Shown here piece after piece: positions 25,509-34,924 of a stretch of DNA of 64,000 nt. The notes below the pieces were generated by a model, which ran no database searches, was not told the origin of the DNA, and saw only the letters and a list, made by a program, of their open reading frames with translations. How positions within the stretch are numbered: position 1 is the stretch's first letter; each line of letters opens with the position of its first letter. The position numbers and the translations under genes are program-made. The DNA comes from Streptomyces coeruleorubidus (GTDB lineage: Bacteria > Actinomycetota > Actinomycetes > Streptomycetales > Streptomycetaceae): positions 1 to 64,000 of the forward strand of contig NZ_CP023694.1 in NCBI RefSeq assembly GCF_008705135.1. Direction: 5' to 3'.

Positions 25509-27095
25509 TCAGGGGTGTCCGCCGCAGCCGCAGCCCGTCATGGTCGCCCCCTCACGGGGCGGCGGGGTCTGTGCGGCGGCCTCTTCCACCGCCGCGAGCA
25601 GTCGGCGGCGTTCCTCCGGCGGGATCCACCTGCCGTCGACGACCACGCCGTGGATGCGGCGGGTGTTGCGGATGTCACGCAGCGGGTCGGCGTCGAGGAC
25701 GAGTAGATCGGCGGCCTGTCCGCGGGCCACGGTGCCGACGGCGGGCAGGCCGAGGGTGCGGGCCGCGTCCCGCGTGGCCGCGCGCAGGGCCTCAGCCGGG
25801 GTGAGGCCGGCCGCCACGAGCAGCGCCAGCTCGTCGTGGAGGGCGAAGCCCGGGACGAGGTATCCCGTGCCGGTGTCGGTGCCCGCCGCCAGCCGCACAC
25901 CCGCGCCGTGCAGCTCGCTCACCAGCCGGAGCCGGTGCGCGAAGATCCGGCGGATCTGCCGGTCCTGCTCGGGGGTGCGCCCACCGGTCAGGGCCGCCAG
26001 CTGGTCCGGCCAGCTCTCCACCTGCCAGGCGGGCAGGTACTTCCACTCCTCGACCCGGGACGGAACGTCGTCGGGCAGCTCCAGCGTGCGGTGCACGCTG
26101 AGCGTGGGGACGACAGCTGTCCCGTCAGCCGCCAGACTCCGGAAGAGGGCGTCCGCCCGGTCCCGGTCGTAGCCCTGCACCGCCCGCCATTCGAGGGGAT
26201 GAACCTGCTGGAACCAGCTGTGGTAGCGGGACAGGCTGCTGGGGTCGCGCGGGTCGATCCGTACGGCGGCCAGGCGTCGCCGTATCTCTTTCTCGTGCCG
26301 TGAGGTGGCCAGGAGCAGCGCGTGCAGGTGTTCGATGGTGCGGTGGCCGGTGGCGCTCGCCTCCGCGATCCGTACGGTGTCGGGGCAGTGCCCGAGGTGA
26401 GGGATGCCCTGGCGCCGGGCCTCGTCCGCGATAGCGAAGTACGCCTCGCGGGACAGGCGGGAGTACACCTTGACGAAGTCCGCGCCCTCGCGCTTGACCC
26501 GCCGTACGGCGCGCCGGGCCTCGGCCGCGTCGCGCACCTCGATGGTCGGGCCCACGTCGGCCGCCCACAGTGAGGGCGCGCCGTCGACGATGGGGCTGCC
26601 GACCACCCAGCGGGGGCCGAGCAGTGCACCGCTGCGGATCTTCTCGCGCCACTCGTGGTGGACCGGCTGGCCCCGCATCTCCCGGACCGTGGTGACGCCG
26701 GCGAGGGCGTACAGCGCCGGGATCACTGTCTCCGGGCCGTCGCTGTGGGTGTGCGCCTCGATCAGTCCCGGGATCAGGTACTTGCCGGTCAGGTCGACCG
26801 TGCGGGTGTCCGGGTGAAGCCGGGTGCGTGCGCTCGGGGCGAGGCCGGTGATGCGGCCACCCTCGACGACGACCGTCATGCCGGGGGCCGGGGGTGCTCC
26901 CGATCCGTCGATCACGGTGACGTGGGTGAGCGCCAACGGGCCGGTGTCGGCGCCGTTTCCGGCCCTCGTCGCGGCCGCGCGTGCCGTGCCGGCGGGCGCC
27001 GTGCTCGTCAGTGCCGTACCCGTCACGACGGCGGCCCCGGCCAGGAACCCTCGTCGGTCCAGGCCGCGATGTGCCCCAACTGTTGCTTCGGACAT
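25509..27095 (-). CDS. Tat-exported metal-dependent amidohydrolase
   Basis: A 528-residue amidohydrolase. ATG 27095 has AGGAGGGG seven bases upstream. A twin-arginine signal (DRRGFLAGAAVVTGTAL) precedes the catalytic part, implying folded export. Metal-binding HTH is seen in LIEAHTHSDGP, further His in HLGHCPDT and TIEHLHAL, and the final Asp region in AAGTDTGTGY. It belongs to the prolidase/imidazolonepropionase-like group. The Cys/His tail GCGCGGHP is unusual. Located downstream of the sugar dehydrogenase operon with a 276-bp gap, it may or may not be part of it. Confidence 0.9.
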   Translation of the reverse strand: MSEATVGAHRGLDRRGFLAGAAVVTGTALTSTAPAGTARAAATRAGNGADTGPLALTHVTVIDGSGAPPAPGMTVVVEGGRITGLAPSARTRLHPDTRTVDLTGKYLIPGLIEAHTHSDGPETVIPALYALAGVTTVREMRGQPVHHEWREKIRSGALLGPRWVVGSPIVDGAPSLWAADVGPTIEVRDAAEARRAVRRVKREGADFVKVYSRLSREAYFAIADEARRQGIPHLGHCPDTVRIAEASATGHRTIEHLHALLLATSRHEKEIRRRLAAVRIDPRDPSSLSRYHSWFQQVHPLEWRAVQGYDRDRADALFRSLAADGTAVVPTLSVHRTLELPDDVPSRVEEWKYLPAWQVESWPDQLAALTGGRTPEQDRQIRRIFAHRLRLVSELHGAGVRLAAGTDTGTGYLVPGFALHDELALLVAAGLTPAEALRAATRDAARTLGLPAVGTVARGQAADLLVLDADPLRDIRNTRRIHGVVVDGRWIPPEERRRLLAAVEEAAAQTPPPREGATMTGCGCGGHP

Positions 27096-27371
27096 GCTGT
27101 TTCCCCTCCTGCTTGTGACTCCGTCGGCCGTGTCCGCCGACCCCCACGACTCTGGCGGACACAGGGCGATAGGACAGTGCGGCCAGACGGTGTGTATGAG
27201 GGTGTTGCTGGGGCCACCGGGGGCCTCCACTGCGGGGCCGACGAGCCCGGCGTCGTGCGGATGCGATACAGCCGTGGCCAGCTTCAGGCGGAGCCGGCGC
27301 AGCACCCTGAGTACGACCCCCAGAAGCACTGCCACACTCTCACCGACGCGAGGCCGACACATCGCACCAGG

Positions 27372-28424
27372 TCACTCAGACGGGTGGATCCGTCCGGGAT
27401 TGTCCTCCCTCTTGTCGGGCAGGGGAACAGGCTGGCCGCTCCGCAGTGACGCGTAGGCCGCCAGAACGATCCGCAGGCTCCGCAGTCCGGCCTCGCCGTC
27501 CGGTCGGGGGCGGCGGCCGGTGCGGGCGGCGTCGAGGAATTCCTCCAGCATGGCCGCGTCGAGGTCGTCACCGCCTGGTTCCCAGCGGGGGCGGGCGGCG
27601 GTGGAGTCGAAGCCGCCGAGCAGCCGGGGGAAGGCGTCGAACTCGACGATCCCCTTCTCGGCCACGCAGGTCAGGGCCAGGCCGCCCCAGGTCGGGTGGT
27701 CCTTCGGCTGGCTCCAGCTGCAGTCGATGGCAGCGACGACACCGCCCGGGTAGCGGACGGTGACGAGCCCCGCCGTCTCGACCCCGGCACCGACGTCCGG
27801 ACCCAGGACGTCGTTGGCCTGGGCGTAGACCTCCACGGCCTGTTCCCCGCCGAGCAGCACGTCCATCAGGTCGGCGATGTGCACGGTGTGGTCCATCACC
27901 GCGCCGCCGCCCGCCAGCTCCGGGTCACCGAACCACGGCCGGGACGCGGCGGGGTTCCAGCCGTTGTTGGAGGCGTGGACACTGACGAGTGGGCCGAGCG
28001 AGCCGTCCTCCACCGCGCGGTGCAGGGCGGCAAAGGCCGCGCCGAACCGGACCGGGTAGGCGGTCATGAGGCCGACTCCGGCGCGGGCGCACGCGTCGAT
28101 CATCGCCCGGGCGTCCGTCTCCGTGGTGGCGAGCGGCTTCTCGCACAGCACGTGCGCGCCGACCGCCGCGGACCGCTCGACCAGGTGCCCGTGCCGGGAG
28201 TTCTCACTGGTCACGATGACCGCGTCGGGCCGCAGCGCGAACACCTCGTCCCAGCCGGCGAGATACGGCACGCCCAGCCGCTCGGCCAGCGCCGCTCCCC
28301 GGTCCGGATCGTCCGGCGGGGCGTCGGGGTCGGCGGTGAGCAGTTCCACGTCGTCGCGGCCGCGCAGCAGCTCGATGTAGGTCGGGGCGTGGACGTGGGC
28401 GAAGGACAGTACGGCGATCCTCAT
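27372..28424 (-). CDS. Gfo/Idh/MocA oxidoreductase 1
   Basis: A 350-residue NAD(P)-dependent sugar or polyol dehydrogenase. The N-terminus MRIAVLSFAHVHAPTY has an atypical Rossmann start (no GxGxxG), while VLCEKPLATT carries the EKP signature and GGAVMDHTVHIADLM the usual His. Its ATG overlaps the stop of a second such enzyme (ATGA), so both are made together, probably acting on successive positions of the sugar imported by the transporter encoded upstream. Such twin dehydrogenases are common in inositol- or aminosugar-type loci; the substrate cannot be named. Confidence 0.88.
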   Translation of the reverse strand: MRIAVLSFAHVHAPTYIELLRGRDDVELLTADPDAPPDDPDRGAALAERLGVPYLAGWDEVFALRPDAVIVTSENSRHGHLVERSAAVGAHVLCEKPLATTETDARAMIDACARAGVGLMTAYPVRFGAAFAALHRAVEDGSLGPLVSVHASNNGWNPAASRPWFGDPELAGGGAVMDHTVHIADLMDVLLGGEQAVEVYAQANDVLGPDVGAGVETAGLVTVRYPGGVVAAIDCSWSQPKDHPTWGGLALTCVAEKGIVEFDAFPRLLGGFDSTAARPRWEPGGDDLDAAMLEEFLDAARTGRRPRPDGEAGLRSLRIVLAAYASLRSGQPVPLPDKREDNPGRIHPSE

Positions 28425-29437
28425 GCGGCTGCTCCTTCGGGTGCGAGTGGCGGGAGGAGCTCGACCGCTCGCCCGGTCCTGGCCGAATCGGCGGCGGCCG
28501 CGGCGATACGGACGGCCGCGACACCGTCGGCCGCGCCCACCCGTGGCTCGGGCCCGCCGGCGAATGCGTCGGCGAGTTCCCGTATCTGGGTGGTGTACGG
28601 CGACTCGCCGAAGTCGCCCGCCGGGATGCCGTCCGCCGCCCCCGTGCCCACCGTGCCGACGATCCTGAGGCCGGGCGAGGCGAGCGAGTCGTGCCGTACC
28701 GTTCCGCCGGTGCCGGCGATGTGGAAGGTCGTGCGGAACGGTGTGGCCGGCGGCGCCCACACCCCCACGATCTGGCTGATGACGCCCGTGGCGTGGGTGA
28801 GCACCGCGGTCCCGGTGGCGACCGCGCCCTCGGGTGCCGGGGCGGTGAGGTGGCCGCTCTGGTGGGCGTGGACGCGTACGACCTCACCGAACAGCCAGCG
28901 GGCGATGTCCATGTCGTGGATCATCTGGTCGACCAGGATCCCCCCGGATCGCGTGGGGTCGGCGAACCAGCTGCTCCATGTCGGGTAGCGGCCGGTGCGG
29001 GTGAACCGGGCCACCGCGACCCGGCCGAGTCCGCCGCCGGTGATCAGGGGGTGCAGCCGGGCGTAGGCGGGGAAGAAGCGCACGACGTGCCCCGGGTAGA
29101 GCCGGACCCCGGCGGCGGCTGCCGCGGCGGCCATCTCCTCGGCGTCGGCGGCCCTCAGTGCCAGCGGCTTCTCGCACAGGACGTGTGCCCCGGCGGCCAC
29201 GGCGGCCAGGGTGATCTCGCGGTGGGTGTCGGTGGGGGTGCAGACGTCGACGACGTCCGCTCCGTCCATCGCCTCCTCGCGGGAGGCGACCGCGGCCTGG
29301 CCGAACTCGCTTGCGAGGGTGGGGGCCTGTCCGTCGGGGGCGTAGACGCGTACGCGGGCGCCGAGCGTGGTCCAGGCCGGCAGGTGGGCCCGCGCTATGC
29401 CGCCCGCGCCGATCAGCGCGACGTCGAGTTGTGCCAT
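28421..29437 (-). CDS. Gfo/Idh/MocA oxidoreductase 2
   Basis: A 338-residue enzyme with a typical Rossmann motif (VALIGAGGIARAHLPAW) and the EKP signature in HVLCEKPLALR. GGILVDQMIHDMDIARWL includes the catalytic-region Asp/His residues. It lies between the permease genes and the first dehydrogenase, overlapping the latter by 4 bp. Function is inferred from context: oxidation of an imported sugar or polyol with NAD(P). Confidence 0.9.
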   Translation of the reverse strand: MAQLDVALIGAGGIARAHLPAWTTLGARVRVYAPDGQAPTLASEFGQAAVASREEAMDGADVVDVCTPTDTHREITLAAVAAGAHVLCEKPLALRAADAEEMAAAAAAAGVRLYPGHVVRFFPAYARLHPLITGGGLGRVAVARFTRTGRYPTWSSWFADPTRSGGILVDQMIHDMDIARWLFGEVVRVHAHQSGHLTAPAPEGAVATGTAVLTHATGVISQIVGVWAPPATPFRTTFHIAGTGGTVRHDSLASPGLRIVGTVGTGAADGIPAGDFGESPYTTQIRELADAFAGGPEPRVGAADGVAAVRIAAAAADSARTGRAVELLPPLAPEGAAA

Positions 29438-29451
29438 CGGGTTGGGGTCTC

Positions 29452-30276
29452 CTAGCCCTTGAGGGCGCCGCTGAGCACGCCGTTGATGAAGTGCCGCTGG
29501 AAGAACAGGTAGACGAGGACGACCGGGGCGATCACGATCAGCGTGGCCGCGGCGAGCAGGGGGACGTCGACGTTGTACTGGCCGGTGAAGAAGCCCAGTC
29601 CGGCCGGGGCGGTGCGTTTCGCCGGGTCCTGGATCAAGATCAGCGGGAGCAGGAACTGGTTCCAGCTCCACACGAAGTACAGGACGCCGAGGGTGGTCAC
29701 GGCCGGGCGGGAGCTGGGCATGAGCACGCGCCACAGCGTCGTCCAGGAGGAGGCCCCGTCCAGCCGGGCGGCCTCGATGAGGCTGCGCGGCACGGTGGCG
29801 AAGTGGGCCCGCATCCAGAACACGCCGAACGGCATGAAGGCGGCGATCTCGGCGAGGGCCAGCCCCGGCACCGTGTTGGTGAGGCCGAGGGCTCGCAGGT
29901 CGTAGTAGAGCGGGATGACGGTGACCTCGGTCGGGATGGACAGCCCCAGCAGGAGGTAGCCGTAGAGCTTCCCGCCGCCGGGGACGTCCATGGTGGCCAG
30001 CGCGTACCCGGCCAGGGTGGCGCACACCACGGCCGCGGGGACGACGGCGAGCGCGATCACGGCGCTGGAGCGCAGCAGCGGGCCGAACCCCGCGGCGGAC
30101 CAGGCGTGGACGAAGTTCTCCAGGTGGATGCCGTCCGGCCGGGCCAGCCCGGTCAGCGGTGTCCCCGCGGGCTGGAGGGATGCCAGGAGCAGGGAGAGGA
30201 ACGGGACGAGTACGGCGGCCACGAAGACCGTCAGTACGACGGGCGCGGCGACGTCACGTCGCTGACGCACTGTCAT
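29452..30276 (-). CDS. Sugar ABC transporter permease (MalG type)
   Basis: A 274-residue inner-membrane protein with six helices and the binding-protein-dependent transport signature EAARLDGASSWTTLWRVLMP. It pairs with the MalF-type permease encoded just upstream, whose stop it overlaps (ATGA). No ATPase gene is present in the locus, so the complex presumably uses a shared MsiK-type ATPase, as Streptomyces CUT1 transporters do. Confidence 0.92.
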   Translation of the reverse strand: MTVRQRRDVAAPVVLTVFVAAVLVPFLSLLLASLQPAGTPLTGLARPDGIHLENFVHAWSAAGFGPLLRSSAVIALAVVPAAVVCATLAGYALATMDVPGGGKLYGYLLLGLSIPTEVTVIPLYYDLRALGLTNTVPGLALAEIAAFMPFGVFWMRAHFATVPRSLIEAARLDGASSWTTLWRVLMPSSRPAVTTLGVLYFVWSWNQFLLPLILIQDPAKRTAPAGLGFFTGQYNVDVPLLAAATLIVIAPVVLVYLFFQRHFINGVLSGALKG

Positions 30277-31223
30277 GAACGCTCCCTGGCCAGATGGTTG
30301 ATGAGGACGACGGCCACCGAGATGACCAGTGTCAGGACCACCGCCAACGCGCTGGCCAGGCCCACGGCACCGCCGCCGAAGGCCAGCCGGTAGATGAGGA
30401 TGCCGGGCACCACGGTGCTGTTTCCGGGGCCGCCACCGGTGGTGATGTAGATCAGGTCGAAGCTGGACAGGGCGGCGATCACGGTGATCGACAGGGCGAC
30501 CGCCATCTCCGGCCGCAGCAGGGGGACGGTGATCGACCAGAACTCGCGGACCGGGCCGGCCCCGTCCATGCGTGCGGCCTCGTAGATCTCCTGGTCGATG
30601 CGCTGTGTCCCGGACAGGAACAGCACCATGCACAGCCCGGCCACCACCCAGGTTCCGACGAGCCCGACGGCCGGCAGCGCCCACGTGAAGCTGCCCAGCC
30701 ACGAGTCGGTCAGCCGGCCGAGGCCGATCGCGCGCAGGGCCTGGTTGAGGGTGCCGTTCTCGGCGTACACCCAGCGCCATATGACGGCGACCGCGACCAG
30801 TGGGACGACCTGCGGAAGGAAGAGCAGCGTACGGATCAGGGAGGTGCCGCGGCGGCCCGACCGGCGGGCGACCAGGGCCGCCGACACCAGGCCGATGGCA
30901 ATGGGCAGGACGGAAAAGAAGACGATGAGCGCCCCGGCGTGCCAGGCCGCCGCCCGCAGTTGTGGATCGGTGGCCACACGGCGGTAGTTGTCGAGGCCGA
31001 TGAAAGACGGCAGGGTCACCCCGTCCCAGTCGAACAGCGACAGGTAGGCGGTGTGCAGGGCCGGGAGGACCGCGAACAGGGTGTACGGCAGCAGCGCCGG
31101 CAGGACGTACAGCAACGCCACGGCGCGGCGGCGCCTGCGGGTCGTGCTCGGCGAGTGGGGCGGCGGGCCGGTGTCCTTGCGGACGGGGCGCGCTGCCCGT
31201 CGGGGCGTGGTGGTTGTCGCCAT
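30273..31223 (-). CDS. Sugar ABC transporter permease (MalF type)
   Basis: A 316-residue permease: basic N-terminus, first helix at about 35-60 (ALLYVLPALLPYTLFAVLP), five or six further helices and the EAA loop (YEAARMDGAGPVREFWSITVP) that contacts the ATPase. Belongs to the CUT1 family for oligosaccharides and glycerol-phosphate type substrates. The start ATG has only a weak ribosome binding site 18 bp after the binding-protein stop, so expression may depend on coupling. Confidence 0.92.
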   Translation of the reverse strand: MATTTTPRRAARPVRKDTGPPPHSPSTTRRRRRAVALLYVLPALLPYTLFAVLPALHTAYLSLFDWDGVTLPSFIGLDNYRRVATDPQLRAAAWHAGALIVFFSVLPIAIGLVSAALVARRSGRRGTSLIRTLLFLPQVVPLVAVAVIWRWVYAENGTLNQALRAIGLGRLTDSWLGSFTWALPAVGLVGTWVVAGLCMVLFLSGTQRIDQEIYEAARMDGAGPVREFWSITVPLLRPEMAVALSITVIAALSSFDLIYITTGGGPGNSTVVPGILIYRLAFGGGAVGLASALAVVLTLVISVAVVLINHLARERS

Positions 31224-31240
31224 GTCGCGGGCCGCCCTGA

Positions 31241-32575
31241 TCAGGAGTGGAACTGGTCGAAGTCGGCTTGGAGGGCAGCGAGGAACTTCTCGACGCCGGC
31301 CTTGCCGCCGGCGAGCAACTGGAGCTGTGTGGTGAGGGTGTCGGGCATCGTGGGGGTGGAGGCGTTCTGGATGAACGGCTGGAGCCCGGAGTCCTTCACG
31401 ATTCCCTGCCAGCCGGTCCGTACGTCCCCGAGGAGGCCGCTCTGCTGCGGCATCGCGCCGGCGTCGGGTGCCATGAAGCCGGCCTTGGCGGTGACGGCGG
31501 AGGCCTGTCGGGTGGCGCAGAAGTCGAGGAAGGCTGCTGCGGCGGCCGCGTTCTTCGACTTGCTGGAGACGCAGTAGTAGACACCGGCTCCGGTGGTGCG
31601 CAGGGGGCCGCCCTTGGTGATCGGCGGCATGTTGAACAGCCCGGCGTCCTCGCCGAGGCCCTTGTCGACCGCGGCGGCGGCCCAGTTGCCGCTGATCCGG
31701 AAGACGCCCTCGCCCCTGGCGAACGCGGCGGTGGCGTCGTTGTCGCTGGTGCCGTTGACCTTGGGGGTGACGTAGCCCTGGTCGACCCAGCGTTTGAGGG
31801 TCGTCGCCGCCGTCACAGCCTCGGGCCCGGTGATCTTGGCGCCCTTGCGGCCGAACGCCCACGCCTCGCGGTCCTCCGGCTTCAGATGGACCGACAGCAG
31901 CACGTTGAACGGGTGGTTGAGGCCGCCGTCGAGGTTGCCCGCGACGAGCGCGGTCTCCCCGGCGGCCTTGGCCTTGGCGAACAGGGCCTCCAACTCGGCC
32001 AGCGTGGCCGGCGGCACGGCCAGGCCCAGTTTCCGCACCTTGGCCTTGTTGCAGTAGACGCCCTCGAACGACAGCCCGCCGGGCACGCCGTACAGGGCAC
32101 CGGTGCCGGCCGTCCTGCCGTCGGCGCTGAAGGTGATCTGGTCCAGGCCGGGGAACCTGCGCGACCAGCCGTACGCCTTGCCGTAGCCGCCGACGTCGAG
32201 CAGCAGGCGTCCCTTGACCAGGTTGTTCATGCCGGAGACGAACTGGGCTATGTCGGGGGCGGAGTCGGCCGACATCGTGGTGTTGATGCTCTTGAGGTAG
32301 TCGTCCCAACCGGTGTATTGACGCTTGAAGGTGACGTTGGGGTACTTCTCCCGGAACGCCGCGAGCAGGCCGGGGGTCATGGTGGTGTCGTCCGCGTCGG
32401 CGACCACCAGAGTGATCTTGCCGGTGGGTACGGCCGTGGAGACGGGAGACGCGCTGGCCGCATCGGTGGACTCGGCGCCGGGGGTGAGGGAGCTGCCGCA
32501 CGCGACGAGCAGGGAGGAGCCTGCGGCGGCAGCGAGGAACGAGCGTCTGGACGGCGGAGCGGGAACGTGACTCAT
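31241..32575 (-). CDS. Sugar-binding lipoprotein of the ABC transporter
   Basis: A 444-residue extracellular family-1 solute-binding protein. ATG 32575 follows GGAG at six bases. The signal RRSFLAAAAGSSLLVACGS contains both a twin-Arg and a lipobox (LVAC), so the protein is a lipid-anchored receptor on the outer face of the membrane. DDYLKSINTTMSADSAPDI and FRISGNWAAAAVDKG are typical sugar-binder blocks. First gene of the uptake operon, facing the divergent ROK regulator. Confidence 0.93.
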   Translation of the reverse strand: MSHVPAPPSRRSFLAAAAGSSLLVACGSSLTPGAESTDAASASPVSTAVPTGKITLVVADADDTTMTPGLLAAFREKYPNVTFKRQYTGWDDYLKSINTTMSADSAPDIAQFVSGMNNLVKGRLLLDVGGYGKAYGWSRRFPGLDQITFSADGRTAGTGALYGVPGGLSFEGVYCNKAKVRKLGLAVPPATLAELEALFAKAKAAGETALVAGNLDGGLNHPFNVLLSVHLKPEDREAWAFGRKGAKITGPEAVTAATTLKRWVDQGYVTPKVNGTSDNDATAAFARGEGVFRISGNWAAAAVDKGLGEDAGLFNMPPITKGGPLRTTGAGVYYCVSSKSKNAAAAAAFLDFCATRQASAVTAKAGFMAPDAGAMPQQSGLLGDVRTGWQGIVKDSGLQPFIQNASTPTMPDTLTTQLQLLAGGKAGVEKFLAALQADFDQFHS

Positions 32576-32698
32576 GGCGGGCTCCTGGAACGGCGGGAGA
32601 GGGAGTGCTGCGCGGGCGAGTGCCATGGAGGTGCGGGCGGCGCGGGCAGGTGTGGCCAGGTGCGGGCGCCGAGTGTTTTAATAAAGCAGTTGCGTTTC

Positions 32699-32727
32699 AT
32701 AATCGAGTTCAGGCCATGGCGCGTCAA
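32699..32727 (-). promoter_or_regulatory. Promoter of the sugar uptake operon
   Basis: On the minus strand TTGACG (32727-32722), a 17-bp spacer, then GATTAT (32704-32699), within an unusually AT-rich patch for this window. It would give a leader of about 115 bases. The patch (32672-32705) is also the likely ROK operator region. Confidence 0.5.
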
Positions 32728-32768
32728 GAGCAGAGTGAAGGCTGTTGCCGACAGCAGGAGGTCGACCA

Positions 32769-34043
32769 TTGACCAGATCGGAGCCGGACGCCCTCTGGCC
32801 GCTCAGCGGTGCCATGGAGCCGGGTCCGCCGACGGCGGCCCCCTCGGTCGTGGGTGTGGCCGACCTGCGTGCCACGAATGCGGCGGCCGTGCTCGCCGTC
32901 GTCCGCTCTGCCGACCCACACCCCCGGCTGTCCGAGCTGGTCGGAGCAACCAGCCTGTCCCGCCCGACCGTTGAGGCGATCGTGGAGGAACTCGTCGCCC
33001 GCGGCCTGATCGATGTCGCCTCCGCTCCGTCCGCCCGGGGCCAGCGCTCCCCCGGCCGCCCGGCCCGCCGTTTCCGCTTCCAGCCCCATGCGGGGTTCGT
33101 CGTCGGCGTCGACGTGCGGCCGCGGTCCGTCACCGCCTGCCTGGCCGACCTCGACGGCGAACCGGTCGCCGTCGAGCGCCGCGCGGTCCGCGCCGACGTC
33201 CCGGGCCCGGCCCGCGCGCGGGTGGTGACCTCGGCGATCCGGGCCGCCCTGGACCGGGCGGACGTGCACGTTTCCCGGGTGTGGGCGGCCGCGCTCGGCA
33301 CCCCCGGTCTGGTCGACCGGAACAACACCCGCGTCCGCCAGGCGGACAACCTTCACACGTGGACCGAGGTGGACATCGCGGGCGTCCTCCGCGACCTTCT
33401 CGGCTGTCCGGTGGCCGTCGAGAACGACGCCAACCTGGCCGCGCTCGGCGAACAGTGGCGCGGGGTCGGGGCGACGGCCGAGGGAACGGCCGAAAGGACG
33501 GGGGCCGACCCCGCAGCCGGGGAGATGGTCTTCGTCCTGCTCGGCGAACGCCTCGGCTCCGGCGTCATCACCGGTGGCCGCCTGCTGCGCGGGCACCACG
33601 GCGCGGCCGGCGAGATCGGCTTCATCCGCTTCTCCGGTGGCGGCCCGGCCGACCGCCCCGGCCTGGATCCGCTGCCCGCCGGCACCATCCGTGACGCGGC
33701 CGCGGCCGACCCCGACGCGGTCGCCACCGTCGAGGCGTACGGGCGACGGCTGGCCGAGGGCCTGGCCCCGGTCTTTCTCGCCCTCGACCCGGCCCTGGTC
33801 GTCCTCGGCACCGGGCTCTTCCCCGACCCCGCCCTGCTTCCCGCGGCGAAGACCCTGCTGACCGCGGCCCAGGACCACGCCGACGGCCTGCTCGTGGACC
33901 CGCCGCGCTGGCACCTTTCCGCCCTGGGCGACGACGCCGTCCTCACCGGCGCAGTGCGTTTCGCGCTGTCATCGGTCGAGGTCGTGCTCCGGACCCGTCC
34001 GACCAGCCTCAACTCCCCAGGGTTCGCGTCTGGGCGACGGTGA
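32769..34043 (+). CDS. ROK-family transcriptional repressor
   Basis: A 424-residue regulator starting at TTG 32769, set by a perfect AGGAGG seven bases upstream. N-terminal winged helix (SELVGATSLSRPTVEAIVEE), then a sugar-kinase-like ROK fold with VENDANLAALGE and GVITGGRLLRGHHGAAGE. The zinc-binding CxCGxxGC motif and a clear kinase ATP site are missing, so it should sense sugar but not phosphorylate it. Divergent from the binding-protein gene, it most likely represses the uptake operon until the imported sugar appears. Confidence 0.9.
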   Translation: MTRSEPDALWPLSGAMEPGPPTAAPSVVGVADLRATNAAAVLAVVRSADPHPRLSELVGATSLSRPTVEAIVEELVARGLIDVASAPSARGQRSPGRPARRFRFQPHAGFVVGVDVRPRSVTACLADLDGEPVAVERRAVRADVPGPARARVVTSAIRAALDRADVHVSRVWAAALGTPGLVDRNNTRVRQADNLHTWTEVDIAGVLRDLLGCPVAVENDANLAALGEQWRGVGATAEGTAERTGADPAAGEMVFVLLGERLGSGVITGGRLLRGHHGAAGEIGFIRFSGGGPADRPGLDPLPAGTIRDAAAADPDAVATVEAYGRRLAEGLAPVFLALDPALVVLGTGLFPDPALLPAAKTLLTAAQDHADGLLVDPPRWHLSALGDDAVLTGAVRFALSSVEVVLRTRPTSLNSPGFASGRR

Positions 34044-34315
34044 GGACAGGACCTCCGTACCCGCGCAAAGCCTGCACGGGCCCTTGTCAGTGGTGGCGGG
34101 CCACACGGTCGTGCCTGACTTCGGTGGCCGCACATGACTACGCCTGGATACGGTCCTCCGCGTGATGAAGCCCCACGACAGCAATAGCCATCCCCAACCT
34201 CTCACCTCATGACAGTGCCGGTCCTGCCCCAACACCCCGCTGACCAGCATCGACACAGCACACCACCCGACCACCGACACCCACTCTCACCACTACCGAC
34301 CCCAAACCAAGAGGC

Positions 34316-34426
34316 CGCAGGCCGACGGTCTGGCAGCGGCACTACGCGGCCGTGCGTGAGCTGCTGCGCGACGAGGCCGGCCTGACCGAGCTGGCGCCGG
34401 GGACCAGGTGCCACGGGATGGACGGC
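34316..34426 (+). pseudogene. Helicase-associated-domain fragment
   Basis: RRPTVWQRHYAAVRELLRDE ending TRCHGMD resembles one repeat of the helicase-associated (HA) domain found in large Streptomyces plasmid/chromosome-end helicases. Only about 37 codons survive before the similarity stops. A short match, so tentative. Confidence 0.35.
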
Positions 34427-34789
34427 ATGAGTGGAGACCGACGCGCATTGCGCCTGCTGGAAAGAGCGTGCGCGGTCATCGCGGTGCTCTACGCAACGCT
34501 CTTGGCGTTCTTCACCAACTACGACGCCTTGCTGATCACCTACCAGAACGGCGACCTCACCCCGACGATTGCGATCTTCGCAGGGGCACGAGTCGGCTGG
34601 CTGGGCCTGCGCCTGATGCGGTCGGGCGACCGCCAGTTCGTTTCACTCGACCTGGACCTCCTGAAGCTGCTTGGTCAACTCATCGGCGAGGGCGTCCAGT
34701 TCGCTCCGGCGAGCGGTGATCCATTGCCGGTCCTGCATCCCGGGTCCTCCCGCGGTCTCGTGGCGTGCCGACCTGCCGATGGATCGTAG
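34427..34789 (+). pseudogene. Small membrane protein fragment of unknown family
   Basis: From ATG 34427: MSGDRRALRLLERACAVI, then two hydrophobic stretches (VLYATLLAFF and IAIFAGARVGWLGL). From about 34640 the frame runs antisense to a different relic, so the natural C-terminus is probably lost. No ribosome binding site of note. It could be a real short protein; I consider a fragment more likely. Confidence 0.3.
34643..34738 (-). pseudogene. N-terminal fragment of an IS-associated coiled-coil protein
   Basis: MQDRQWITARRSELDALADE continues ELTKQLQEVQVE and stops. Streptomyces carry many small helical proteins with this opening that run on to about 60-90 residues beside transposases. Here it breaks off after 31 residues. 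Confidence 0.4.
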
Positions 34790-34924
34790 GCCGGGGGGCA
34801 ACTCGCGAGCGCAGCCGAACCAGGCATCCCACCGGAACCGGAATACCCAATGATCTACACCAAGGTCATCGGCCGCCGACCGGCGCGAGTACCCCACTCG
34901 TCATTCACACCAGACCCGCGACCT

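Noticed and set aside
30273..32501. 742-codon minus frame across the sugar-binding protein and permease
   Set aside because: The 5' half is an out-of-frame reading of the binding protein; the permease begins at 31223.
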